Below are positions 1 through 7,653 of a DNA stretch of 40,140 nt, piece after piece (within the stretch, counting starts at the first letter, position 1; each line of letters starts with the position of its first letter). Where the stretch lies: IMG/VR virus record IMGVR_UViG_3300044692_000030, positions 1 through 40,140 of that record; one strand, written 5' to 3'. The notes beneath the pieces were generated by a model that saw only the letters and a program-made list of their open reading frames with translations, did no database searches and was not told where the DNA came from. Source of the DNA: a virus. The translations under genes and the position numbers were made by a program.

Positions 1-13
1 GCACCGCCAGTGA
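1..13 (+). CDS. Last codons of the gene that enters from the left edge (probably the end of the 36680 gene)
   Basis: The codons CAC CGC CAG TGA at 2-13 form an open end in the only phase that also fits the reading frame leaving the right edge. That frame leaves two bases (40139-40140), which join base 1 to make GAG. The stop shares GTGA with the start of the next gene at 10, the junction style seen throughout this genome. If the molecule is circular, these are the last residues of the large internal virion protein. If it is not, they belong to an unknown upstream gene. Confidence 0.4.
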
Positions 14-1698
14 GGACCCTGGCCGCTGGTCTTCTGATGCTGCTTGCGACGACCCTCTGCGGGTCGCAGTTCATGTTCGTACCCACGGGTGACCCGTACA
101 CGACCAGCTACTACGTGGATTCGGTTGCCGGCAGCGACTCCAACGACGGCCTGACGCCGCTGACGCCGTTCCAGACGCTGACCAAGATGAACACGATCAC
201 GCCATCCATCCCGCAGTGGACGGCGATCAACCTCAAGCGCGGCAGCGAGTGGGACCAGACGCCCGGCAGCGCGACGAACTTCCTGGTCGTGCTTCAGCAG
301 AACTGCGTGATTCGCGACTACGGCGACCCCACAGCGCCGCTCCCGATCATCGACGGCCGCGTGACCATGGCCGCCGGGAGCTTCACGCTCACCAGCGGGA
401 AGACGTATACCTACCAGTACCCGTTCATCGCGCTGAACACGGGCGCTGAACTCCAGAGCATCTGGGAAGATGGCGTCCGGCTCACGATGATGACGTCGCA
501 GGCCGCGGTGGAGACCACGGCCGGCTCCTACTACTCGCCGCCTGAGGCGTCCTTCGTCCAGGGCTCGCCCACCAATCTCTACGTCCACGCCTCCGACAAC
601 AGCAACCCGGCCACGAATGGGAAGGTCTACACCACCCAGGGCATCGAGCGCGCCATCCTCATGGGGTCGGAGACCGCGCCCAACGGGAAGGTCTACAACG
701 TCGAAGTCCGCGCTGGCTGTCACCACAACGGCAACATCCAGATGGGGCGCAACAGTTACGCCAACGGCGTCGTCTCGCGCTGGGGTACCATCCACAGCGT
801 CTACACCGACAGTGGCTTCTTCGTCAACTGCACCAGCCTGGACTGCGAGCAGGGATTCGACTTCGTCGCCAACAAGGGATCGGCGAGCGACGGCTTTATC
901 GAGATGAACGGCTGCGTATGCGACGTCGACCAGACGAGTGCGCAGATCCATGGGCCCGGCTTCTTCGTGCATGGCACGAGCTGCACCACCATCCGCTACA
1001 TCAACTGCGTCTCGCGCAACCACGCCACCGGCTTCGGCCTCAACGGTATCGGCCAGAACGGTCAGCAGATCCTCATCCAGGGTTGCACGGCGAAGTGTGC
1101 AACCTCCGGGCCGCAGCAGTTCAACGGCATCAACATCAACACGTTGGACTTCGGCGGCGGCTTCACCTGCACGGCCACCATCACCGACTGCCTGACCGAC
1201 GGGTTCGGCCTGTTCTTCAACGGCTTCTCGCTGCAGGCCAACACCATCTGCAACTTCACCAAGTGCCGCGGGGTCATCCGCGGCAGCGGTGCGAGCGCCT
1301 TCCAGTGGCGCAACTCCACGAACTTCAATGTCACTTACTCGTCGTTCTACACCAACACGAGCACCGACTACGCCTTCGCTCCGAGCAACAACGGCACCGC
1401 GCTGACAGCCAATCACTGCGTCTTCGACGGCTTCGCCTTCGGCATCCAGAGCTTCAATACCCTGACCTACTCGGCCGACCACAACGTGTGGCACTACACG
1501 GCGGGATCGACGCCCAGTTTCCGCATCGCCGGCACGCTCTACTCGTCGTTTTCGTCCTACCAGTCGGCTTTCGAGCCCGGCACTTCCAGCAATGCCGATC
1601 CACTATGGGTGCAGACGCCGAGCACGGCCGACAACTTCGCGGTCCAAAGCATCTCGCCCGCCAATCCCCTCCTCGCCGGTTGGAGCAACGCCCCATGA
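10..1698 (+). CDS. Tailspike-like right-handed beta-helix protein with N-terminal signal peptide
   Basis: This 562-residue protein starts at GTG, overlapping the preceding stop (GTGA). Residues 1-20 form a basic-then-hydrophobic signal peptide ([18 protein letters not shown]). A segment with [15 protein letters not shown] follows at about residue 36, the usual opening of secreted and phage parallel beta-helix proteins. The rest is rich in Asn, Gly, Ser and Cys with short repeating beta turns, typical of pectate-lyase-like spikes that bind or cut surface polysaccharide. No catalytic residues can be assigned. Its position at the end of the virion operon fits a receptor-binding protein. The signal peptide is unexpected for a virion protein, so a secreted role remains possible. 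Confidence 0.72.
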   Translation: MRTLAAGLLMLLATTLCGSQFMFVPTGDPYTTSYYVDSVAGSDSNDGLTPLTPFQTLTKMNTITPSIPQWTAINLKRGSEWDQTPGSATNFLVVLQQNCVIRDYGDPTAPLPIIDGRVTMAAGSFTLTSGKTYTYQYPFIALNTGAELQSIWEDGVRLTMMTSQAAVETTAGSYYSPPEASFVQGSPTNLYVHASDNSNPATNGKVYTTQGIERAILMGSETAPNGKVYNVEVRAGCHHNGNIQMGRNSYANGVVSRWGTIHSVYTDSGFFVNCTSLDCEQGFDFVANKGSASDGFIEMNGCVCDVDQTSAQIHGPGFFVHGTSCTTIRYINCVSRNHATGFGLNGIGQNGQQILIQGCTAKCATSGPQQFNGININTLDFGGGFTCTATITDCLTDGFGLFFNGFSLQANTICNFTKCRGVIRGSGASAFQWRNSTNFNVTYSSFYTNTSTDYAFAPSNNGTALTANHCVFDGFAFGIQSFNTLTYSADHNVWHYTAGSTPSFRIAGTLYSSFSSYQSAFEPGTSSNADPLWVQTPSTADNFAVQSISPANPLLAGWSNAP

Positions 1699-2615
1699 TC
1701 CGCCATCTCCTCGTCCTCCTCTTCGTCTGCTGCGCGGCCTCCGGCTTCTCGGAGGTGGAGCTCGGCCTCGGCCCCGTCGGCGGTAGCGGCGGGGCGCCGA
1801 GCGGAGCGGCCGGCGGCGACCTCTCGGGTACTTACCCCAATCCCACGGTCGCACAGATCAACGGCGTGGCCCTTGGAACGCCGTCCATCACGGCCGGCAC
1901 GATCATGGCCGGCACCGGCACCGCTGTCGGCTCAGTGACCATGAGCGGCGATGCCACTATCAGTGGCACGGGCGTGCTCACCCTCGGCGCGAACGCCGCG
2001 CACATCACGAGCGGCCTGCTCGGCCTCGCCCGCGGCGGTACCAACCTGGACTGCTCGGCGGCGGCAAACGGCAAGTTCCTCATTGGCAACGGCTCGGGCT
2101 TCACGCTCGCAAACCTCACCGCCGGCAGCGGCGCGACGATCGCCAACGGCGCCGGCTCCTGCACCATCGGCCCGAAGTCCTACACCATCGCGGTCGACTG
2201 CGCGCAGTACGACCACACGGGCGATCTGCTCGCGACCACGCTCAAGCAGGTGACCATCCCGGCGAACACGCTCACCACCGGCACTGCGCTGGAAATCTAC
2301 ACGCTGTGGTCGGACAGCGGCGACTCGAACAACAAGGCCATCAACATCAAGACCGGGTCGACGACCTGGTACACGGCCACGCTCACGACCGGACTTTCGC
2401 ACCGCGCGCGCATCATCATCGGCGGCCGCGGCACAGCCTCGCAGGTCATCATGGCGAACAACGTCGCCACGGATGGCAGCTCGTCTGGCGCTGTGGCTAC
2501 CGCGGCCGTCGACTTCACGCAGTCGCAGACGCTCGACTTCACCTGCCAGCTCACCACCACCAACACGAACCACGTCGCGCTCGAGACCGTGGTCGTGCGG
2601 GTGATCGTGCCCTGA
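1695..2615 (+). CDS. Tail-fibre-like protein with [12 protein letters not shown] repeat motif and signal peptide
   Basis: This 306-residue protein starts at ATG inside ATGA with the tailspike stop. Residues 1-19 ([19 protein letters not shown]) look like a Sec signal peptide. A Gly-rich segment and the motif [17 protein letters not shown] follow. That motif is common in phage tail fibres and in secreted beta-rich proteins. The middle has short Gly/Thr/Ser beta repeats ([17 protein letters not shown]). The last 130 residues form a compact domain with alternating beta strands, possibly a receptor-binding or trimerising head. Coupling to the tailspike suggests that the two work at the same surface. 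The fibre identification rests on motif and position only. Confidence 0.65.
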   Translation: MIRHLLVLLFVCCAASGFSEVELGLGPVGGSGGAPSGAAGGDLSGTYPNPTVAQINGVALGTPSITAGTIMAGTGTAVGSVTMSGDATISGTGVLTLGANAAHITSGLLGLARGGTNLDCSAAANGKFLIGNGSGFTLANLTAGSGATIANGAGSCTIGPKSYTIAVDCAQYDHTGDLLATTLKQVTIPANTLTTGTALEIYTLWSDSGDSNNKAINIKTGSTTWYTATLTTGLSHRARIIIGGRGTASQVIMANNVATDGSSSGAVATAAVDFTQSQTLDFTCQLTTTNTNHVALETVVVRVIVP

Positions 2616-2622
2616 GGGCGCC

Positions 2623-2922
2623 ATGAGCCGCGACGATGATACCCCGCGCGAGAACCATCACTCCGGCGAATGGCCGCTGTGGGCCGAGACGCTGGTGCAG
2701 GAAGTCCGCGGCATGCGCAAGGACCTCAAGGGCATGACCACCGACTTCCAGATGCACGTCGGTGACGACAAGGTCTTGAAGGATCGCGTCGATGGCCTGC
2801 TGGAGCGGCAGAAGCAGGCGGACGCCGACGCGCGCCAGTTGAGCATCGGCACCAAGCTGTCGGTCATCGCAGCGATCGCCTCGCCACTCGCCGTCATCCT
2901 GTTCGAAGTCTTCAAGCACTGA
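2623..2922 (+). CDS. Small protein with coiled coil and C-terminal membrane anchor
   Basis: This protein has 99 residues. The N-terminal 30 are polar, residues 30-75 are charged and helical (KDLKGMTTDF to LLERQKQADAD), and residues 78-97 form one hydrophobic segment (LSVIAAIASPLAVILFEVF). The arrangement resembles small phage membrane proteins placed beside holins. GAGGG lies just before the ATG. It sits in a chain of short genes after the fibre genes and just before a two-helix protein, so a lysis or membrane role is likely but not shown. Confidence 0.6.
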   Translation: MSRDDDTPRENHHSGEWPLWAETLVQEVRGMRKDLKGMTTDFQMHVGDDKVLKDRVDGLLERQKQADADARQLSIGTKLSVIAAIASPLAVILFEVFKH

Positions 2923-2936
2923 CTGAAAGGAACCCC

Positions 2937-3134
2937 ATGACCTCACTCCACCCCAAGCTCTCGGCGGTCCTCGCCCTGATCGTCGTCCTCGCGAGCGCCG
3001 CCAAGGCGCTGTTCGACGGCGACCCGAACACCAACCCCGACTGGCCGAGCGTCGTCGCTGCCGTCAGCCTGTGCTGGGGCCTGTTCAGCGCCCGCCAGAA
3101 CAATGTCACCAGCGAGCAGGCCGGGGCGAAGTGA
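2937..3134 (+). CDS. Holin-like small membrane protein
   Basis: This 65-residue protein has two hydrophobic helices (about 7-24 and 40-54) separated by a short polar loop (DGDPNTNPDW), the plan of a class II holin. AAAGGA stands nine bases before the ATG. The next gene starts at GTG within its stop (GTGA). No endolysin is recognisable nearby, so the lysis assignment comes from topology and position only. A different inner-membrane role cannot be excluded. Confidence 0.55.
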   Translation: MTSLHPKLSAVLALIVVLASAAKALFDGDPNTNPDWPSVVAAVSLCWGLFSARQNNVTSEQAGAK

Positions 3135-3370
3135 TCCCGGCATGGGTCCTCCAACTCGTCGAAGCGCTCGCCTACGGCTTCTCCCGGGGCTGGTGGCGGG
3201 CGTACTTCGACGTGATCCAGGAGGGCACCCGCGCCACCGAGGAGCCGATGACCGATGCTGACAAGATGCGCCTTGACCTGTTTCGCCGTGCTGTTGCTGA
3301 CGCTGCCAGGGTGCCCACCCCAGGAACGGGCCCTTCCGGACCCCCGAATCCCCCACCGGCTGGCGGGTGA
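3131..3370 (+). CDS. Small protein of unknown function, overlaps a lipoprotein gene
   Basis: The GTG start at 3131 overlaps the holin-like stop (GTGA) and gives 79 residues. The N-terminal half is amphipathic with many aromatics (EALAYGFSRGWWRAYFDV). The middle is acidic and helical, and the tail is Pro/Gly-rich (TGPSGPPNPPPAGG). The lipoprotein gene at 3255 begins inside it in another frame, as in Rz/Rz1 spanin pairs. However, it lacks the clear N-terminal membrane helix of an Rz-type inner-membrane spanin, so I do not name it one. Confidence 0.5.
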   Translation: MIPAWVLQLVEALAYGFSRGWWRAYFDVIQEGTRATEEPMTDADKMRLDLFRRAVADAARVPTPGTGPSGPPNPPPAGG

Positions 3371-3503
3371 CGTGGACGCCAAGGAATGGGTCCGCAAGCC
3401 CGACGGCAGCTTCGAGCAGCAGCCCGTCCGCATCCCCGATGGCTGGTGGATCGCGGCCCCGAACATCGTCGAACCTCCACCCTCACCAACCCCAGGACCA
3501 TGA
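3255..3503 (+). CDS. Small Pro-rich lipoprotein nested in the preceding gene (possible outer-membrane spanin)
   Basis: This 82-residue protein starts at ATG within the previous gene, in a different frame. Residues 5-20 form a hydrophobic stretch ending in the lipobox LPGC, so Cys20 should be lipidated. The mature part is Pro-rich (11 or more prolines), including a PPPSPTPGP tail. A nested, Pro-rich lipoprotein beside a holin-like gene is the hallmark of Rz1-type o-spanins, which link the outer membrane to an inner-membrane partner during lysis. Its stop overlaps the next start (ATGA). The spanin role is an inference. Confidence 0.6.
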   Translation: MLTRCALTCFAVLLLTLPGCPPQERALPDPRIPHRLAGDVDAKEWVRKPDGSFEQQPVRIPDGWWIAAPNIVEPPPSPTPGP

Positions 3504-3889
3504 CCATGCGCCTCCTCCTCGCCGCCATCCTCTGCTGCCTCGGCCTGTCGTACGCGGCCGAGACCTCGACGGCCATCAACTACGATGTGCGGCAGTCGGG
3601 CTTTAAGTTCAACGACGCGACGCAGATCGCGCTCACCTCGACCGAGCAGAACGTGGTGTTCACCACGCAGCCCGGCCATCAGGTGTTCGTGCAGTTCGCG
3701 CCGCCGTCCTCGAGCGGCAACACTTGGACGTACAGCCTCACCAGCGGCGACTCGACCAAGACCACCACGGTGGCAAGCGGTCAGACCGTGAAGCTGCGGA
3801 TCGGCAACGGCGACACCGTGTACCTCAAGAGCGCGTCGGGCGTGACCATCAGCATCTCGTGCCTGTACGACGAGAAGATCCAGCAGTAG
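3500..3889 (+). CDS. Small secreted beta-rich protein of unknown function
   Basis: This 129-residue protein starts at ATG inside ATGA. Residues 3-20 form a signal peptide (RLLLAAILCCLGLSYA) with a plausible AxA-type cleavage site. The mature region alternates short polar and hydrophobic beta strands (VFVQFAPPSSS, TVKLRIGNGDTVYL) like a jelly-roll or Ig-like fold. It ends three bases from the stop of the convergent early operon, and no hairpin terminator lies between them. It could be a periplasmic or cell-surface factor, or a small tail protein. No family is recognised. Confidence 0.55.
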   Translation: MTMRLLLAAILCCLGLSYAAETSTAINYDVRQSGFKFNDATQIALTSTEQNVVFTTQPGHQVFVQFAPPSSSGNTWTYSLTSGDSTKTTTVASGQTVKLRIGNGDTVYLKSASGVTISISCLYDEKIQQ

Positions 3890-3892
3890 CGA

Positions 3893-4102
3893 TCAGCGCA
3901 CGCGCTCCCACATTCGCCGCTTGGCTTCCGGCCGCAGGCTCATCTGGAATGTGCCCGGGTAGACCTTCGGCGGCGGCTCGCCATAAAGCAGGTGCTGGTG
4001 CAGTTGCTTCCGTAACTCGGCGTGAACCGCGCGTTCGACGTCGCGCGCCCATTGTTGCACGCGGTTCAGCATCCGCAGCCGGCGACGGTGGAGCGCGCTC
4101 AT
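3893..4102 (-). CDS. Small basic protein of unknown function, last gene of the early operon
   Basis: This 69-residue protein is helical and strongly basic, with an RRRLRM stretch near the start and a PPPKVYPGTF segment in the middle. Its ATG overlaps the stop of the preceding gene (ATGA). It is the terminal gene of the long minus-strand operon. No fold is recognised. The charge would suit nucleic-acid contact, but nothing more can be said. Confidence 0.6.
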   Translation of the reverse strand: MSALHRRRLRMLNRVQQWARDVERAVHAELRKQLHQHLLYGEPPPKVYPGTFQMSLRPEAKRRMWERVR

Positions 4103-4773
4103 CCCGCCACCGCCTTCAACGCCGCCCGGCAGATGGCGAGCGGCGCGGTGTCGGCCTCATTCTCGGCCATGGTGACGTACTCCTCGGGCCGGTGCCAACT
4201 CGCCATCCACTTCTCCGAACCATAGCCGTCGGTTTGGAGGTAGAGCTGGCGCTTCCCCTTGAAGCCCATCTGCAAGTGCTCAACCACCTCGAAAGCGTGG
4301 GCGATATTGGTTGAAGGCGCGAAGTCGCTCAGGGCATCCGCTTCGGTGAAGTAGCCGCGCACCGATCCACATGCGATGCGGATTGGAACATCGGCGCACG
4401 GCGGAGCGGTGATCCACTCCCAATGACCAGGCCGCGACTTGGTGTAGTGGTAGAGCGTCCAACCCATGACCTTCGCAGCAATAAGGCGGTCGAGCTCGGG
4501 GCCGGCGGGCATGGCGTCGTAGTCCATCGGATCCTCCTCAAGCACGAAATGTCCGACCTCGACCTCGCCGAAAAAGACTGGCACGCCGAGGAACGCATCC
4601 GGCAGCTTCTTGGTCTGCGGGTCGAGCTCGACCACATAGGCGGTGCGCCGGATCTCCGCGCAGCACCGCGCCCATACTAGCTTGTTCATCCGCCACCGTA
4701 GCAGCTTCTTAGTGGCGCCGGGCAGAGCGTAGAACTGCCGCATCATCTCCTGGGTGATTAGGCGCCCCTCCAT
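4099..4773 (-). CDS. Protein with phage ABA sandwich-type domain
   Basis: The start at 4773 gives 224 residues and shares TGATG with the preceding 42-residue gene. The segment YDAMPAGPELDRLIAAKVMG at about 100-120 and the C-terminal EKWMASWHRP...TAPLAICRAALKAV pattern are typical of the phage ABA sandwich domain (PF18066-type) found in many phage early proteins of unknown role. The N-terminal 60 residues contain helical, Arg-rich sequence (KKLLRWRMNKLVWARC). Function is unknown. The likely place of action is the host cytoplasm during early infection. Confidence 0.7.
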   Translation of the reverse strand: MEGRLITQEMMRQFYALPGATKKLLRWRMNKLVWARCCAEIRRTAYVVELDPQTKKLPDAFLGVPVFFGEVEVGHFVLEEDPMDYDAMPAGPELDRLIAAKVMGWTLYHYTKSRPGHWEWITAPPCADVPIRIACGSVRGYFTEADALSDFAPSTNIAHAFEVVEHLQMGFKGKRQLYLQTDGYGSEKWMASWHRPEEYVTMAENEADTAPLAICRAALKAVAG

Positions 4774-4901
4774 CAGTCCCCCTCGTGGTCGTAGACGTAG
4801 TGCGGCCCCGATGCGGCGCTCATCATGCCGACGCCGTAGAACGGAATGCCCTGGAAGAACCCCAGCAGGCGCGGCGCCATGAGGTCGCGGATCTGCCGCA
4901 T
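4773..4901 (-). CDS. 42-residue protein of unknown function
   Basis: The short frame starts at ATG 4901 and reads MRQIRDLMAPRLLGFFQG onward, ending HYVYDHEGD. It is supported by its junctions: both its start and its stop share TGATG with the neighbouring genes, so it fills the gap between them exactly. The centre (LLGFFQGIPFYGVGMM) is hydrophobic and could lie along a membrane. No family is recognised. Confidence 0.55.
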   Translation of the reverse strand: MRQIRDLMAPRLLGFFQGIPFYGVGMMSAASGPHYVYDHEGD

Positions 4902-5317
4902 CAGTTCCCACCCGGCATAATGATCCGCTTCCGGTTCTCGTCGCGCACCTTCGCCGTGGCTTTCCGGCGCGTGAAGTAGTCGGCGGCGCCGCCGGTCCCG
5001 CCATGGAACTCCTGCAGGATCGCATCGGCATGGAATCCAGCGAGCGCCATCAGGAGCGGCAGCGACGGCGCGTCCTTGCCCACCAGGAAGAACTTGGGCC
5101 GCGGCGAGCCGCCTTCCTCAGCCGGCGGGAAGATCATGACCACGGCCGGCACGGGCGCGGCGCCTTCCGCGGGCGGCATGGCCTGGAGCGTGACGCCCAG
5201 CATCAGCCCGTGGGCGATGCAGGTGCCGAGGGAATCCCAGGCATCGAACAGGATGCGCTCGGACTCGGTCTGTTCGGCGAACGTCGGTTGATGGGGAGTG
5301 AGGGCTGGCAGGTTCAT
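4901..5317 (-). CDS. Hypothetical early protein, 138 residues
   Basis: The start at 5317 overlaps the upstream stop (ATGA). An N-terminal helical part (FAEQTESERILFDAWDSLG) is followed by a beta-rich core (PVPAVVMIFPPAEEG, PKFFLVGKDAPSLPLL) and a basic C-terminal tail (RKATAKVRDENRKRII). The protein looks soluble and single-domain. No family or function is recognised. Confidence 0.6.
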   Translation of the reverse strand: MNLPALTPHQPTFAEQTESERILFDAWDSLGTCIAHGLMLGVTLQAMPPAEGAAPVPAVVMIFPPAEEGGSPRPKFFLVGKDAPSLPLLMALAGFHADAILQEFHGGTGGAADYFTRRKATAKVRDENRKRIIMPGGN

Positions 5318-5619
5318 GCGGTCTCCGGGGTGAACACACGTAGGACTTTGATGGCCGGCTCCGAGCCCTGCATGTAGACCTTGACCTCCATGTTCTTCCG
5401 GGACATGTGGCAGTCCATGAACATGCGCACCAGGATGTCGGTCCAGTGCTCGGTGATGCGGTGGTACTCGGCCTCGGGGCAGACAGGCTCCCACCACGTG
5501 AGGACCATCCGGGCGAAGGCGCGGGCGTCGATGACGGGTTGGCAGGTATGGAGGAAGGTCGCGCGGCAGGGCTGGCGCGACTGGGCCTTGTCGAGGCCGG
5601 GGAGGTGGAAATCGCTCAT
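5314..5619 (-). CDS. Hypothetical early protein, 101 residues
   Basis: The start lies inside ATGA with the coiled-coil gene before it, and the stop overlaps the next start. The protein is rich in His, Cys, Met and aromatics (FLHTCQPVIDARAFARMVLTWW, FMDCHMSRKN). Scattered Cys/His could bind metal, but the spacing is not a standard zinc finger. The C-terminal part is a short beta hairpin (EVKVYMQGSEPAIKVLRVF). No family is recognised. Confidence 0.6.
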   Translation of the reverse strand: MSDFHLPGLDKAQSRQPCRATFLHTCQPVIDARAFARMVLTWWEPVCPEAEYHRITEHWTDILVRMFMDCHMSRKNMEVKVYMQGSEPAIKVLRVFTPETA

Positions 5620-5825
5620 CGTCCGTCGTCCTCGAGCTCGGCGCGTAGCCGGGCGTTCTCATCGCGTAGTCTCTGATTCTCCGCCGCCATCTTATCCTCA
5701 TCGGCGTTGCGGTTGCCGAGGGCGGCTCTGAGCATTGCCACTTCCCGCCGCTCGTCGGCGAGCTGCTTCTCTAGGTCGGCGATGCGCTCGACGGCCCACT
5801 TCACCCATGCCTCATTGGTTGGCAT
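5616..5825 (-). CDS. Small coiled-coil protein
   Basis: The protein has 69 residues. From residue 12 to the end it is almost one continuous heptad-repeat helix (ERIADLEKQLADERREVAML, ENQRLRDENARLRAELEDD), so it should form a parallel dimer or pair with another coil. It starts 14 bases inside the end of the previous gene and ends in ATGA. The small coiled-coil protein at 7408-7653 has a similar C-terminal end and may be a relative. Function is unknown. Confidence 0.62.
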   Translation of the reverse strand: MPTNEAWVKWAVERIADLEKQLADERREVAMLRAALGNRNADEDKMAAENQRLRDENARLRAELEDDGR

Positions 5826-6723
5826 CGGCTCCCTCCCCGTCCTCTGGTTTCTCTGGTCTGGCGGCTGTCAGCGCTGCCCGCGCACAGACCTTGGCGACGT
5901 TGTGATCCAACTTCGGCCAGAGCGTGTCGTTGATGGCCTTCGCCACCCGCTCGACAGTCGCGTCCGAATGTTCGGACCTCGGCTGGCAATGTTCGGACCC
6001 ACAATGTTCGGACCCCCGCCCGCCCGCGCCGAGGAGCGCGAGGATCTTCTCTGCGGCTGGCTCTGCGTTGCGATACGCGAGCGGAAAATACTCATGCAGT
6101 ACATCAATCACCTTCTGGCGGCTCACCCCGCCCGCCTGGTCTTCCACCGGCTCGGGCTCCGCGTCTGGCTTTGACAGACCGGTCAACTTATTCATCGCTA
6201 GCCAGAAGTTCTGCACCAGCGCCTTGTCACGTGCCGAGCCGTTGCGGCAGACGATGAGCGCGAACACTTGGCGCCAGAGGTCCGCGATGTGACCAGGGAG
6301 AGACCAGCCCGCCTGGTCTGGCTTCTCGTCGAGTCTCGCGGCGGCTCTGAGTCTGCGCTTCAACCCCCGTGCATCCTCGGTGAGGGCGGCGTCGTCCTCG
6401 AAGGCGTAGGTGCGGAACAGGAACTCGACGTGCTCCGTCGCCTCGTCATCGCTGTTGAATGACCACAGAGGGCCCGCCTCCCCGTCTCGGGCGGGGGTGG
6501 GTGGCGTGAGTCCCTGCGGTGGTTTCGGTCGGCGCACCGGCTGCGTCGGATGGAATCGCCGCCAACGCCATGTTGTCGTATCGAGCGCCAGCCGATGCGG
6601 CGGGTCCACCTCGTCGAGAAGGAGCAAGGCCCGCTCCTCGTCGCCCCACAGGAACCATTCGCCCGGCTTGAGATCTTGGATCCACAGAGCGTCCCGCCGC
6701 TCGCGTTCGTCTGGGTTGGTCAT
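5812..6723 (-). CDS. Hypothetical early protein, 303 residues, with a three-fold SEH repeat
   Basis: The N-terminal 60 residues (LKPGEWFLWGDEERALLLLD) look like a small beta domain. A Pro-rich linker and a largely helical core follow (RGLKRRLRAAARL, NFWLAMNKLTGLS). At about 237-255 the residues SEH occur three times (GSEHCGSEHCQPRSEHSDA). These are encoded by three copies of a 12-base DNA element, see 5962-6014. The C-terminal part (ERVAKAINDTLWPKLDHNVAKVCARAAL) is a helical segment common at the ends of phage early proteins. No family can be named. It begins in ATGA. Confidence 0.6.
   Translation of the reverse strand: MTNPDERERRDALWIQDLKPGEWFLWGDEERALLLLDEVDPPHRLALDTTTWRWRRFHPTQPVRRPKPPQGLTPPTPARDGEAGPLWSFNSDDEATEHVEFLFRTYAFEDDAALTEDARGLKRRLRAAARLDEKPDQAGWSLPGHIADLWRQVFALIVCRNGSARDKALVQNFWLAMNKLTGLSKPDAEPEPVEDQAGGVSRQKVIDVLHEYFPLAYRNAEPAAEKILALLGAGGRGSEHCGSEHCQPRSEHSDATVERVAKAINDTLWPKLDHNVAKVCARAALTAARPEKPEDGEGADANQ
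5962..6014. repeat. Three copies of AATGTTCGGACC, the first within a perfect inverted repeat
   Basis: Copies begin at 5967, 5988 and 6003, spaced 21 and 15 bases. The first lies in GTCCGAA-TG-TTCGGAC (5962-5977), a perfect 7+7 inverted repeat. All lie inside the coding region of the 303-residue protein and keep its frame. They may be binding sites for a protein, or simply repeated codons for SEH. Helical phasing (about two turns and one and a half turns) is compatible with binding but not diagnostic. Confidence 0.5.
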
Positions 6724-7124
6724 GGCCTGTTCGCTTCGATCAGTAGGTCTTCGATGAGTGCGGCCCTGGCCTCGTCGTCGCGGGATTCCTCACGCCACGC
6801 CAAGCGACCGTTGTCGTCCGGTGGAAGTCGCATCGGCCCGGTGGCGAGGATCTTGATCCGACACGCGCCCGTCACCTCGGTCGGGCTTTCGCGCTTCAAG
6901 GTGCGTGCCCACGCTGGCGCCTGACGCTCACCGTTCAGCCACGCGCAGAGGTCGCGCGTCGCGTCGATGCGGAACTCCTCGCTGCGGTCGTGCCCATAGC
7001 CGCCATACAGGTAGTAATGCGGTCCACCGTCGTTCCTGGTGACGATGCATGTTCCCGATGGAAAGAACTCGTATTTCCAGGGGCGAGCCCCCGCGCCCGG
7101 CTGCTTCTCGCGTTGGGAGGTCAT
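6720..7124 (-). CDS. Hypothetical early protein, 134 residues
   Basis: The start at 7124 is chosen because it overlaps the upstream stop (ATGA). The region at about 15-55 (WKYEFFPSGTCIVTRNDGG, YYLYGGYGHDRSEEF) is beta-rich with many Tyr and Gly. The C-terminal 40 residues are acidic and helical. It lies in the run of accessory genes downstream of the replication genes. No family is recognised. Confidence 0.55.
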   Translation of the reverse strand: MTSQREKQPGAGARPWKYEFFPSGTCIVTRNDGGPHYYLYGGYGHDRSEEFRIDATRDLCAWLNGERQAPAWARTLKRESPTEVTGACRIKILATGPMRLPPDDNGRLAWREESRDDEARAALIEDLLIEANRP

Positions 7125-7411
7125 GGCTTCTTTCCGGTGTAGGGCCTCGGCATCAGCGACCACGCGATGACCTGGCAGTTGTACAGGCGCGGACTCTCCC
7201 AGCCCTCGTCGCCACTGACGAGCCAGCAGTACTCAGGCCGCTCAGCGGATTCGTACTTACCCTCGCTGGTCCAGACTCGCCCGGTGTGCGGCGATCCGAC
7301 GGTGACGAGATAGGTGTGTCCGCTATCGATCGGCGGCTGCTTGTCGCGGCAGAGCATCCATTTGATTTGAGGCCCCCGCGCCTGCTTCGGGTGGTGGGTG
7401 GGCTTGGTCAT
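7121..7411 (-). CDS. DUF551-like protein
   Basis: This 96-residue protein follows the layout of the DUF551 family common in phage early regions: an opening W-x-x-x-x-D-x-x-P pattern (KWMLCRDKQPPIDSG), a beta strand (TYLVTVGS), a variable middle and a closing VIAWSLMPRPY. Function in the family is unknown. It is ATGA-coupled on both sides. Confidence in the family rests on the start and end signatures. Confidence 0.62.
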   Translation of the reverse strand: MTKPTHHPKQARGPQIKWMLCRDKQPPIDSGHTYLVTVGSPHTGRVWTSEGKYESAERPEYCWLVSGDEGWESPRLYNCQVIAWSLMPRPYTGKKP

Positions 7412-7653
7412 GGGGCTGGCCCTTTCAGTTTCTCGATTTCCGCTTTCAACTTCGCGTTCTCATCTTCGAGCGCTCGCACCCATCGAGCATAAAGGCCGAT
7501 CACCTCATCCGTGATCTGATCCCGGCTATCAATGAGAGTGCGGAGGGCCTTCCGAAATGCCTGCCGAATGTCCTCGTTGACCTGAATAATCACGGGGTCG
7601 GTCAGCCCCTCGCCCTTCTGCTCGCTCGGATGCTTCGGGTGGTGGTCCTTCAT
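7408..7653 (-). CDS. Small coiled-coil protein
   Basis: The start at 7653 overlaps the preceding stop (ATGA) and gives 81 residues. The N-terminal part is His-, Lys- and Pro-rich (KDHHPKHPSEQKGEG). Residues 25-60 are helical. The last 25 are heptad-like (RALEDENAKLKAEIEKLKG), much like the end of the protein at 5616-5825. It may homo-oligomerise or pair with that protein. Function is unknown. Confidence 0.58.
   Translation of the reverse strand: MKDHHPKHPSEQKGEGLTDPVIIQVNEDIRQAFRKALRTLIDSRDQITDEVIGLYARWVRALEDENAKLKAEIEKLKGPAP

Noticed and set aside
918-1694. Long upstream extension of the fibre gene in the +3 frame of the tailspike
   Set aside because: It is rich in His and Arg and lies under a well-supported tailspike frame. 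The ATG at 1695 has a signal peptide and an ATGA junction.
3071-3130. ATG or other start upstream of GTG 3131 for the 79-residue gene
   Set aside because: It would overlap the holin-like gene by about 60 bases, while GTG 3131 fits the GTGA rule.
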